From positions 1-51,592 of the forward strand of contig DFDI01000065.1 in NCBI GenBank assembly GCA_002367635.1: a DNA stretch of 51,592 nucleotides. The letters run 5' to 3'. Positions within the stretch are counted from its first letter, which is position 1; every line of letters begins with the position of its first letter. The notes beneath the pieces are model-generated. The model was not told where the DNA came from. It ran no database searches and saw nothing but the letters and a program-made list of their open reading frames with translations. A program made the position numbers and the translations under genes. This DNA comes from Betaproteobacteria bacterium UBA3031. Its GTDB lineage: Bacteria > Pseudomonadota > Gammaproteobacteria > Burkholderiales > Eutrophovitaceae. Below, piece by piece: positions 35,143-43,226 of this stretch.

Positions 35143-35934
35143 TTATCGCCCTTCGAATACGGGCTTTTGTTTACTAATGAACGCAGCAATCCCGTTCTGA
35201 GCATCGTCAGTGCCGACCATCCTTGCGATTTCTCTGGTTTCCCGCTCCATTTGTGATTCAAGCGTGTCGTTAGGCGACATGAGCACCAGTCTTTTTACGC
35301 CTCCATGCGCCAATGTAGGCCCCGCAGCAAGATCTCGAGCCAATTTGTCCACTTCCTTTTGCAAATCGGCGGCCGGCACAATTCGATTCACTAGCCCCCA
35401 GTCAAGAGCCTCTTGGGCTGTTAGTGTTCGATTTGTTAGATATAACTCGAGCGCACGACGACGACCAATAACTCGAGTTAAAAAGTAAGTAGAACTTCCA
35501 TCTGGTGTGAGGCCAATTCGCGTGTAAGCACTGGTAAACTTTGCCGTGTCAGAGGCTATGACTAAGTCACAACATGCAGCTAGACTCAATCCAGCTCCAG
35601 CTGCCGCACCATTCACCGCAGCAATAACGGGCGCATCTAACCAGGCTAAACGCGAAATAGCGATATGGAGGTATCCTGTCATTTCGCGTACCAATGCTTC
35701 TAGGCGATGCTTGTTCGCGTGGAATTCGGCAATATCACCGCCCGCACAAAAAGCCTTATCTCCACTGCCAGTAATCACCACTGCACGCACATCTTTGCTG
35801 CTCGCCATCAAATTAACAATATCGTGAAGATCTTTAGCTGCCTGACCATTGATTGCATTAAATGAGTTTTCGCGATTGATCGTAATTCTCGCAATGTTAT
35901 CCTCAACTTTAAATAGCATCGTTTCAAATTCCAC
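35143..35934 (-). CDS. Enoyl-CoA hydratase/isomerase family protein
   Basis: 263 residues, the standard crotonase length. The family pattern is plain: ARITINRENSFNAINGQAAK, VVITGSGDKAFCAGGDIAEF (oxyanion hole), APVIAAVNGAAAGAGLSLAA, then TRIGLTPDGSSTYFLTRVIG. An aspartate in the PDGSS sequence replaces the second catalytic glutamate of classical hydratases, as in PaaG-like isomerases and other variants, so hydration may not be the reaction. The start is GTG 35934 with AGGAGG five bases upstream. It is first in the nine-gene array, with a 16-base gap to the dehalogenase. Confidence 0.87.
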   Translation of the reverse strand: MEFETMLFKVEDNIARITINRENSFNAINGQAAKDLHDIVNLMASSKDVRAVVITGSGDKAFCAGGDIAEFHANKHRLEALVREMTGYLHIAISRLAWLDAPVIAAVNGAAAGAGLSLAACCDLVIASDTAKFTSAYTRIGLTPDGSSTYFLTRVIGRRRALELYLTNRTLTAQEALDWGLVNRIVPAADLQKEVDKLARDLAAGPTLAHGGVKRLVLMSPNDTLESQMERETREIARMVGTDDAQNGIAAFISKQKPVFEGR

Positions 35935-36143
35935 TTTTACCTCCTATATCAATTTTTATACTGTGCTCTCTAACAGTGATACGAGCATATATATTTTTCA
36001 CTGACACAATCTTACGACACACACTGATATTTTGCTCTACGAGAACCACCACCTTTATATATAGTGTCGGCTAGAGTTATGAATCACGTTGCTGCGTCCA
36101 ACTGCAGGGACGTCTTTGACCAATTCACATGGGAGTAAAACTC

Positions 36144-37076
36144 GTGCCGGCGTTTAAAAACTTTGTACCAAATGGGGTCATCCCTGCGACGTTATTGATT
36201 CTCAACGAAGATCTCACCATCAATGATCCTGCTACGCGAAAACACATCAAAGATTGCGCGCTGGTTCCAGGCGTGTCTGCGGTAACAGTTAACGGCCACG
36301 CTTCCGAAGTACATGCCTGCTCTTTCGAGGAACAAAAACAGATACTTAGCTCAACGATGGACGAGATTGGCGACCAATGTCCTGTCATCAATGGGGTCTA
36401 TGCCGACGGAAGCCTTAAAGCTGCACGAATCGCAAAAATGGCAGATGCAGCAGGCGCCTCCTGTTTGCTGGTTTTCCCACCCAATACCATGTCTATGGGT
36501 GGCCAATTACGTCCAGAAATGGCGATCGCTCACTTTAGTGAAATAGCGAATGCAACAGACCTACCCCTAATTTGCTTCCAATACCCAATGTCAACTGGAC
36601 TGGGTTATCCCTTCGACACACTACTCAAATTATTTGATGCCATACCTAGTATTAAAGCCATCAAAGACTGGTCAAACGATCCGATGCTGCATGAAAAACA
36701 CATCAAGACATTTCAATCTCTTTCCAACCCCATCAATGTCCTTACTACCCATAGCTCCTGGCTAATGGCCTCACTCAGCATGGGTGCGAACGGATTGCTA
36801 TCAGGAGCCGGCAGCGTGATTGTCGATCTGCAAGTTCAGCTATTTCAAGCAGTGAAAAGTAAAAACTTAGAGCTTGCCCAAGCCATCAACGATCGTATTT
36901 ACCCTCTGGCTCAGGTATTTTATACGCCACCCTTTCTTGATATGCACAATCGAATGAAAGAGGCGCTTGTTTTGCTAGGCCGTACAGACGAAGCACATGT
37001 CCGCCCTCCACTTGTGAAAATCTCCGATCAAGAATTAGATAGATTGAATCAAGCACTAAAAGAAGCAAAGATATAA
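36144..37076 (+). CDS. Dihydrodipicolinate synthase (DapA)-family aldolase/lyase
   Basis: 310 residues from GTG 36144, chosen because GGGAG lies eight bases upstream; ATG 36129 is in frame but lacks a site. The TIM-barrel family is clear: NGVIPATLLILNED, VSAVTVNGHASE (GTTGE-like position), GASCLLVFPPNTM, catalytic tyrosine Y147 in CFQYPMSTG and the Schiff-base lysine K174 in IKAIKDWSND. Members catalyse aldol cleavage or dehydration of keto-acids, such as keto-deoxy sugar acids, N-acetylneuraminate or hydroxyproline products. With the sugar-acid dehydratase at 43227, a keto-deoxy sugar-acid role is possible. It is divergent from the array at 35934. Confidence 0.85.
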   Translation: MPAFKNFVPNGVIPATLLILNEDLTINDPATRKHIKDCALVPGVSAVTVNGHASEVHACSFEEQKQILSSTMDEIGDQCPVINGVYADGSLKAARIAKMADAAGASCLLVFPPNTMSMGGQLRPEMAIAHFSEIANATDLPLICFQYPMSTGLGYPFDTLLKLFDAIPSIKAIKDWSNDPMLHEKHIKTFQSLSNPINVLTTHSSWLMASLSMGANGLLSGAGSVIVDLQVQLFQAVKSKNLELAQAINDRIYPLAQVFYTPPFLDMHNRMKEALVLLGRTDEAHVRPPLVKISDQELDRLNQALKEAKI

Positions 37077-37182
37077 GTTACCCATTGGAGATTCCGGTAA
37101 CACACTGATCTGAACTGTGTCCTACCCCCCCTGATAACCAGTAAACGGTATGTGTTGGACATCGAATACCAGTCACGTTTCT

Positions 37183-37210
37183 TTGATTGTATTTACTTCT
37201 ACGCTATACT
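37183..37210 (+). promoter_or_regulatory. Candidate sigma-70 promoter for the PuuD-like gene
   Basis: TTGATT (37183-37188) and TATACT (37205-37210) with a 16-base spacer; the -10 box is five of six to consensus. It lies 86 bases before the ATG at 37297, whose Shine-Dalgarno is AGGGAG. Confidence 0.45.
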
Positions 37211-37296
37211 TCGGCCAGCCAGATGGTGACGAGACTCAATTAATCTGGCAAATGACCACGAAACTAAAAGTGGATTCCAAACACAGGGAGATATTT

Positions 37297-37899
37297 ATGA
37301 CTGCAATATTTCAATCGCTAGGCAAGACCGTTCTTGCCGGCGTGGTGATTCTGGTAGTTCTGCTACTCGTTGCATCGAGTATGGGAGACGCAAGCAATAT
37401 GTCGCACGCTTGGGGAATATTTATCATGCGTTGGTTACATGTTCTCGCTGGCGTAATGTGGATAGGTATACTCTGGTACTTCAACTTTGTGCAGATACCT
37501 TCGATGCCAAAGATCCCCGATGAACAAAAGCCAGCGATTGGCAAAGTCATTGCACCGGCCGCACTTTTCTGGTTCCGTTATGGCGCTCTTGCGACTGTAA
37601 TTACCGGTGCATTGCTTGCTCAAGGACAGGGCTACTTAACGACTGCCTTGTCATTTGGTGAGGGATATTTAGCCATAGGAATTGGCATGTGGATGGCTCT
37701 CGTTATGGCGGCTAATGTTTGGTTCATTATCTGGCCCAATCAAAAGAAGGCACTTGGGATTGTAACGGTTGAAGCGGCACAAAAGGCTGCTGCCGCAAAG
37801 ATAGCAATGATGGGGTCGAGATTCAACACAATGCTCTCAATTCCTATGCTGTATATGATGGTCGCACAACAAAATGGGGGTGGGGCTTTAATCTGGTAA
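37297..37899 (+). CDS. PuuD-like (urate hydroxylase N-terminal) membrane protein, without cytochrome domain
   Basis: 200 residues from ATG 37297, which follows AGGGAG by six bases; the frame extends to 37150 but that part is unlikely. Four to five hydrophobic helices are seen. The stretch FIMRWLHVLAGVMWIGILWY and YFNFVQIPSMPKIP is the signature of the urate hydroxylase PuuD N-terminal membrane domain, and the WFIIWPNQKKALG segment also fits. Full PuuD proteins have about 400 residues with a C-terminal cytochrome c; here there is no CxxCH, so it is the short membrane form common in marine proteobacteria. Whether it acts on urate is doubtful. A terminator follows. Confidence 0.75.
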   Translation: MTAIFQSLGKTVLAGVVILVVLLLVASSMGDASNMSHAWGIFIMRWLHVLAGVMWIGILWYFNFVQIPSMPKIPDEQKPAIGKVIAPAALFWFRYGALATVITGALLAQGQGYLTTALSFGEGYLAIGIGMWMALVMAANVWFIIWPNQKKALGIVTVEAAQKAAAAKIAMMGSRFNTMLSIPMLYMMVAQQNGGGALIW

Positions 37900-37922
37900 T
37901 AGCTGCCTATAAATCGTCCTAT

Positions 37923-37953
37923 AAAAAAGCCCACATACATGTGGGCTTTTTTT
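37923..37953. terminator. Rho-independent terminator after the PuuD-like gene
   Basis: Six A's, then GCCCACA (37929-37935), loop TACA, TGTGGGC (37940-37946) and seven T's. It can act for both the plus-strand gene ending at 37899 and the minus-strand gene ending at 38039. Confidence 0.9.
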
Positions 37954-38038
37954 CAAATTAACTCATTGATGAAGCATTTAAGCCATAGTATTTATTTTCT
38001 TATTACGCTCAACTGCGGTTAGCATTTCCAAAAAAACG

Positions 38039-39292
38039 TTAAAGAAATGAAAAATTAATATCTGGTTTTATCCCACTCACCATATCCGCAATTGCAGCTC
38101 CCGAACCGCAAGACAACGTCCAACCAAGCGTCCCATGCCCTGCATTTAAAAATAAGTTACCAAACCCTGTGCGGCCTATTAATGGCACACTCGAGGGTGT
38201 CATGGGCCTCAATCCAGCCCACTTTCGCGCGTTTTCGTAATCCATCCCATACGGGAACAGTTTCTTCACTCGATTTAAAATACCCGTACACCGCGCTTCA
38301 TTAATCGACACATCATACCCATTCAACTCAGCGGTACCTGCCAATCTTAAAAAACTACCGAGCCGTGACATTGCAACTTTTCCATTTTCGTCTGTAATGC
38401 ATACTTCTGGAGCCAAACTTGGGTCAACCACAGGAACCGTCAGGGAATAACCCTTGACAGGAAATATAGGAACGCGAAGGCCTATCGGTCGCAATAAAGC
38501 ATCTGTTACGCTACCTGTAGCAATCACGTAAGCATCAGCAGTCTTTAACGTTATCTCGCCGTTTTTATCGATCGTACGTAGACCCCCAATTGAATCATTC
38601 GAGCCAACAAACCCAATAACTTTGGTGTCATAAGAGAAAGTTACATCATGCCGTCGCTTGCACGCCTCTTCGAGTTGCCGAGTGAAAAGGTGTGCGTCTC
38701 CCGACTCATCGTCGGCAGCGTAAGTTGCTCCCACAATAGGCAATGTCGATTGCCGTAACGCAGGTTCAATTCGAATCAGTTCGTCAGTTGAGCACACAGA
38801 CATGTCTAAACCATACTCAAGCAAGGTAGCCAAGCGCAAATTAGCGGCTGTAAACTCGGACTCATCGGTGTGAATTTGCAGAATACCCTTTGTGACCTGA
38901 TGATACTCAAGCTCCTCACTTTGTCGAAGTTCTTGTAAGCACTGGCGACTATAAATACCCAATCTCAAGATATCCAGCATATTATGCCGCGTTCTACTCG
39001 GTAGACATTCAAACAAAAACCTAAGCCCCCACGACCACTGTTTCAAGTCCGCTCTCATACGAAAGAGAAGTGGCGCATCCTCACGCCCTAACCATTTAAG
39101 GATTTTAAGTGGCGCGCCAGGATTGGACCATGGCTCCGCTTGACTGACGGAGATCTGTCCACCATTCGCGTAGCTCGTGCCTAACCCAGACCCGGAGTCT
39201 CGATCAATCACTTCTACTTGATGACCACGCTTAGCAAGAAACCACGCCGTGGTCATTCCCACGACACCCGCCCCAACTACTATAGTCTTCAT
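38039..39292 (-). CDS. D-amino acid dehydrogenase, small subunit-like (DadA family)
   Basis: 417 residues from ATG 39292 (GGAAG about ten bases upstream). The FAD-binding start is KTIVVGAGVVGMTTAWFLAK, followed by GTSYANGGQISVSQAEPWSNP, a DadA hallmark, then a GLRPMTPSSVPLIGRTG segment and LFLNAGHGTLGWTLSCGSG. DadA oxidises D-amino acids to 2-keto acids and ammonia, passing electrons to the respiratory chain. The length is normal. Other members oxidise hydroxyproline epimers or glycine, so the substrate is not certain. It is preceded on the same strand by an SDR, 35 bases away, and could work with the DapA-like gene and the D-amino-acid deacylase. Confidence 0.88.
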   Translation of the reverse strand: MKTIVVGAGVVGMTTAWFLAKRGHQVEVIDRDSGSGLGTSYANGGQISVSQAEPWSNPGAPLKILKWLGREDAPLLFRMRADLKQWSWGLRFLFECLPSRTRHNMLDILRLGIYSRQCLQELRQSEELEYHQVTKGILQIHTDESEFTAANLRLATLLEYGLDMSVCSTDELIRIEPALRQSTLPIVGATYAADDESGDAHLFTRQLEEACKRRHDVTFSYDTKVIGFVGSNDSIGGLRTIDKNGEITLKTADAYVIATGSVTDALLRPIGLRVPIFPVKGYSLTVPVVDPSLAPEVCITDENGKVAMSRLGSFLRLAGTAELNGYDVSINEARCTGILNRVKKLFPYGMDYENARKWAGLRPMTPSSVPLIGRTGFGNLFLNAGHGTLGWTLSCGSGAAIADMVSGIKPDINFSFL

Positions 39293-39327
39293 GTTATAAG
39301 GACTTCCTCGCGGCAACCCTTAGACGA

Positions 39328-40086
39328 TTACTGCGCAACCCAACCACCATCCGACAAAATATCAGTGCCGGTTATAAACGAAGCTGCATCAGTGCACAAA
39401 AATCTAGCAATCTCACCAATCTCCTTCGGATCCCCCCAACGACGGGCGGGTACATTTGATAATAAGTCATCATTTTTTGACGAATCAGATCTCAGTGGTG
39501 CGGTTAGGTCTGTCGCATAAAAACCTGGGCTGATCGCCACGACATTAATGCCATCATCAGCGTGTTCTAAAGCCATTGATTTAGTAATGGCTAAAACCCC
39601 ATGTTTGGACGCGCAGTACGCAGCCCGCCCAATGCTGCCCACGTTCGCCATAATGGACGTGATGTTGATAACTCGACCCCATTTGTGAGTTTTCATATGA
39701 GGGACGAAAGCTCTTGAGCACAGAAACACCCCCGTCAGATTAGTATCTAAAACCGTGTTCCATTCCTCTAAAGAAAACTCGATGAGGTTTTTACGGATAG
39801 CTGTTCCAGCATTGTTAACTAAAATATGAATGGGGCCAAATCGCTTACTGACTTGTTTTTCCAAATCGTTGACCTGATCTTCATAACGAACATCACAAAT
39901 AAACGTATCTGACTCTACGCCAAGCTTGTCTAGAAGCGCCTTCGTCTCAGAGAGTTTCTCTTCATTCCTTCCAACGCAGGCAATTGACGCGCCCGCCTCT
40001 GCGAGGCTGATGGCCATGGCTCGGCCGAGCCCGCGACTGGCTCCGGTGACAACGGCGACCTTACCTTTCAGTGGTTGATCCGACAT
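39328..40086 (-). CDS. Short-chain dehydrogenase/reductase, gluconate 5-dehydrogenase-like
   Basis: 252 residues from ATG 40086, which has GGGGAG six bases upstream; the frame runs further to TTG/GTG codons near 40182 but those have no site. Classical SDR: VTGASRGLGRAMAISLAEAG, NNAGTAIRK, catalytic Ser-Tyr-Lys in ITSIMANVGSIGRAAYCASK, PGFYATDLT and ASFITGTDILSDGGWVAQ. The NNAGTAIRK and PGFYATDLT pieces are seen in gluconate 5-dehydrogenase and 2-deoxygluconate 3-dehydrogenase (KduD) relatives. A sugar-acid substrate would suit the neighbouring aldolase and dehydratase. Divergent from the ligase at 40205. Confidence 0.85.
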   Translation of the reverse strand: MSDQPLKGKVAVVTGASRGLGRAMAISLAEAGASIACVGRNEEKLSETKALLDKLGVESDTFICDVRYEDQVNDLEKQVSKRFGPIHILVNNAGTAIRKNLIEFSLEEWNTVLDTNLTGVFLCSRAFVPHMKTHKWGRVINITSIMANVGSIGRAAYCASKHGVLAITKSMALEHADDGINVVAISPGFYATDLTAPLRSDSSKNDDLLSNVPARRWGDPKEIGEIARFLCTDAASFITGTDILSDGGWVAQ

Positions 40087-40204
40087 AACTTTCTCCCCGC
40101 TTACCTTTTGTCTAAAGCTTGAGTATACAGCCAACAACGGGGCGGACATTTCGGTATAGTTTTCGTTTGATACATTAACCAAAGATCACGTACTCTAAAA
40201 ACCC

Positions 40205-41875
40205 ATGTTCCAAAGCAGACACTTCAAACACTGGCCAACTCACTTACCCCGCAAGCTTGAGCCTCCAACAAAAACCATATTCCAAAACCTGGTCGTATCT
40301 GCCGAGCGGTTCCCAGAAAAGACAGCCATTTTTTTTTACGGCACCACAATATCTTATCGAGACCTGCTGCATCAGACTGAATCACTCGCAGCATACTTGC
40401 GCGACGATTGCCATGTAAAAAAAGGAGATCGAGTTATTCTCGACTTACAATCATCGCCTCAGTTTGTTATCGGCTACTACGCAATTTTGGCACTGGGAGC
40501 CCTCGTCGTTCCAATAAGCCCAATGAACGTCACAGACGAAATCAACCACTACTGTACAGACTCCGGGGCTCGGATAGCCATCGCCAGTCAAGACGTTGTC
40601 AAAGAATTTAAGGATGCGCTCGATCAAAATTTTATAGATCGACTCATCGTCGCAACATACTCCGACTTCATTTCAAAATATTTTACAGGTGAAATCCCAA
40701 CAAACATTGCCGAAGAAAAAATATCTTTTAACATAGTTCAAGTGATGGATTGGTCAAGTATCCCGCAAGAAAACGTAAATCTTAATAAAACTGAAATTAA
40801 TCTCAGTGACCTTGCTGCAATTTTGTACACATCCGGAACAACAGGACGACCGAAAGGGTGTATGCATACGCATGAAACCATCATGAGAAACATAGAAGGT
40901 GCAGTGCTATGGGAAGGCATGAGCTCAACCTCTGTCCTACTCACTACCGCACCACTATTCCACGTCACCGGCATGCAGCACAGCATGAATGCTGGAATCG
41001 CAGCATCTGGATCACTAGTTATTTTACCGAGGTGGGATCCAAAAATTGCCGGAGAATTGATTGAGAGATACGCCTGTACGCATTGGGCCAATGTGCCTAC
41101 CATGGTGGTCGATTTACTGGCAGAACCTACGGTCGAAACGCGTGATCTGAGCTCACTACAGAATATTTTTGGTGGCGGTTCATCCATGCCAGAATCAGTC
41201 GCACAAGAACTATTCGACCGGTGCGGCATCAGATACATGGAAGGGTACGGGATGACTGAGGCAATCTCACAAACGCACATGAACCCGCCTCAAGATTTGC
41301 GTAAACAATGTCTCGGCATACCCACGTTTGACACAATGGCCACAATCATTGATCCAGAAACCTTGCGTGAACTGGGTCCCAATGAAACAGGTGAAATCGT
41401 CGCGTCTGGGCCTCAAATAATGCTTGGTTATTGGGAGAGAGAAGACGCTAATAAGGAGAGTTTCATTGAAATTAATGGGGATCGATTTTTTAGAACCGGC
41501 GACCTTGGTCGCTACGATGAGGATGGGTTTTTCTATATCTCTGATCGAATTAAACGCATGATCAATGCCTCGGGCTTTAAAGTCTGGCCAGCAGAAGTAG
41601 AAGCGACTCTATACAAACATCCTGCAATCAAAGAATTAGCGATCATTTCATCGCCAGACCCCAGACGGGGCGAAACGGTTAAAGCGATGATTGTGCTGAA
41701 AGGGGCTTATAAAAATAACACCTCAGAAAAAGAGATCATCGATTGGTCACGAGAGCACATGGCTTCCTATAAGATTCCTAGGCTTGTTGAATTTGTCACC
41801 GAATTACCTCGATCAGCATCGGGGAAGATTCAATGGCGTCTCTTACAAGAAGACGAATGGCAACAACAGTCATAA
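40205..41875 (+). CDS. AMP-forming acyl-CoA synthetase
   Basis: 556 residues. The phosphate loop is ILYTSGTTGRPKGCMHTHET near residue 213; then APLFHVTGMQHSMN, YMEGYGMTEAISQTHM, FRTGDLGRYDEDGFFYISDR and the hinge RIKRMINASGFKVWPAEVE, ending with the catalytic lysine in PRSASGKIQWRLL. It belongs to the long-chain fatty acid ligase group, distinct in sequence from the ligase at 18871. The N-terminus HFKHWPTHLPRKLEPP is as in long-chain-type members. It is followed by the M20 deacylase with a small gap or overlap, so an amide-derived acid may be activated here. Confidence 0.9.
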   Translation: MFQSRHFKHWPTHLPRKLEPPTKTIFQNLVVSAERFPEKTAIFFYGTTISYRDLLHQTESLAAYLRDDCHVKKGDRVILDLQSSPQFVIGYYAILALGALVVPISPMNVTDEINHYCTDSGARIAIASQDVVKEFKDALDQNFIDRLIVATYSDFISKYFTGEIPTNIAEEKISFNIVQVMDWSSIPQENVNLNKTEINLSDLAAILYTSGTTGRPKGCMHTHETIMRNIEGAVLWEGMSSTSVLLTTAPLFHVTGMQHSMNAGIAASGSLVILPRWDPKIAGELIERYACTHWANVPTMVVDLLAEPTVETRDLSSLQNIFGGGSSMPESVAQELFDRCGIRYMEGYGMTEAISQTHMNPPQDLRKQCLGIPTFDTMATIIDPETLRELGPNETGEIVASGPQIMLGYWEREDANKESFIEINGDRFFRTGDLGRYDEDGFFYISDRIKRMINASGFKVWPAEVEATLYKHPAIKELAIISSPDPRRGETVKAMIVLKGAYKNNTSEKEIIDWSREHMASYKIPRLVEFVTELPRSASGKIQWRLLQEDEWQQQS

Positions 41876-41895
41876 ATGATTCGGATCATACACAA

Positions 41896-43194
41896 ATGAA
41901 AACTTTTGATAACGCTCAAGATCACGGATTAACTCAAGATATCAACTCTGTCTATGAAGAACAACGTGATGATGTCACTTCTTTCATTTGCGATCTGATT
42001 AAACATCCGAGTCTGCTTGGCCAAGAGGATAGCGCGCAAAATTTCATGGAGGAAACTTTTGTAAGCCTAGGTCTTGATATTGATCGCTTTGGCATCAATC
42101 ACGACGTACTCAAAAATGTCGAAGGGTACTCGCCCTCTGTCGGAGAATGGGATGGCCATGACAATATTGTTGGGATCCATCGGGCCAAATCTAAACATGG
42201 AAAATCGCTAATACTTAACGGCCACATTGATGTAGTGCCTGTAGGCGCAGAAGATTTATGGTCGTCTCCTCCTTTCAACCCCACCATTAAAGACGGTCGC
42301 ATATATGGGCGTGGCGGAGGAGATATGAAAGCGGGCATTACCGCTTACATCTATGCTTTCAAAACACTTCAAAAACTTGGTTATCGACCAGCCAGTGATG
42401 TTTTCTTGCAATCCGTAGTCGAAGAAGAGTGTACGGGAAATGGGGCACTTGCTTGCCTTCATCGTGGTTATAAAGCTGATGCCGCAATCATTCCGGAGCC
42501 CTTTAACGAAACAATCATGTCGGCCCAGATGGGGGTCATGTGGTTACAAATAGAAGTTACTGGAAAGCCTGCGCACGTGCTTCACGACACAATGGGAAAC
42601 AATGCTATTGAGGCGGCGTTCAGTATTTGGGAGCATTTGAAAGGTTTAGCATGTCTGTGGAACGATAAGAACCACTCGCATGCAGCATTTGGAGACATGG
42701 CGGCTCCCGTCAAATTCAACCTTGGTAAAATTTCAGGTGGCGAATGGGCCTCATCGGTTCCGACGCGATGCACAATGGACATTCGTTGCGGCTTCTTTCC
42801 TGGGCAATCGCCAAAAGAGATACGGCAGTTAATCGAGAATCATTTAAACGCCGCGATTGAGAATGACTGCAACTTAAAAAATATTAAGCACGTGATAACG
42901 TATCGCGGATTCCAATCACCCGGTTGTGTTGTCGACACCAGTAGCAAATTTATTAATCTATTAAGTCACACTCACGAAACTCATTTAGGCCGGCCGACAG
43001 AATTATTTGCCAGTGCGGCGACAACTGATGTGCGAACATTTCAATTGTATGGAAATATTCCCGCAACATGCTATGGACCAGAAGCATTAAATATTCACGG
43101 AATTGACGAATCAGTGTCGATCCAAAGTACGATTGATGTCAGTCGAGTCCTGTGTCACTTCATGACACAGTGGTGCGGCATTGAAAAGCGCTAG
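41896..43194 (+). CDS. M20-family (ArgE/DapE/CPG2-like) deacylase or peptidase
   Basis: 432 residues from ATG 41896; in-frame ATGs at 41833 and 41857 would overlap the ligase gene, and the start is not settled. The dinuclear zinc motifs are present: H110 and D112 in ILNGHIDVVPVG, the bridging D143 in YGRGGGDMKAG, and the catalytic/metal glutamates E176-E177 in VVEEECTGNG. The dimerisation lid region contains GKPAHVLHDTMGNNAIEAAF. The usual metal-ligating terminal histidine is in LNIHGIDESVSI. It should cleave an N-acyl or peptide bond. It directly follows the acyl-CoA ligase, so product acid activation is plausible. Confidence 0.87.
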   Translation: MKTFDNAQDHGLTQDINSVYEEQRDDVTSFICDLIKHPSLLGQEDSAQNFMEETFVSLGLDIDRFGINHDVLKNVEGYSPSVGEWDGHDNIVGIHRAKSKHGKSLILNGHIDVVPVGAEDLWSSPPFNPTIKDGRIYGRGGGDMKAGITAYIYAFKTLQKLGYRPASDVFLQSVVEEECTGNGALACLHRGYKADAAIIPEPFNETIMSAQMGVMWLQIEVTGKPAHVLHDTMGNNAIEAAFSIWEHLKGLACLWNDKNHSHAAFGDMAAPVKFNLGKISGGEWASSVPTRCTMDIRCGFFPGQSPKEIRQLIENHLNAAIENDCNLKNIKHVITYRGFQSPGCVVDTSSKFINLLSHTHETHLGRPTELFASAATTDVRTFQLYGNIPATCYGPEALNIHGIDESVSIQSTIDVSRVLCHFMTQWCGIEKR

Positions 43195-43226
43195 TGACCA
43201 AATAATACGTTAAGACCTAACAGCCA

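Noticed and set aside
35127..35261. Long N-terminal extension of the haloalkane dehalogenase frame
   Set aside because: It lies inside the enoyl-CoA hydratase gene, has no Shine-Dalgarno, and ATG 35126 with AGGAGT gives the normal family length.
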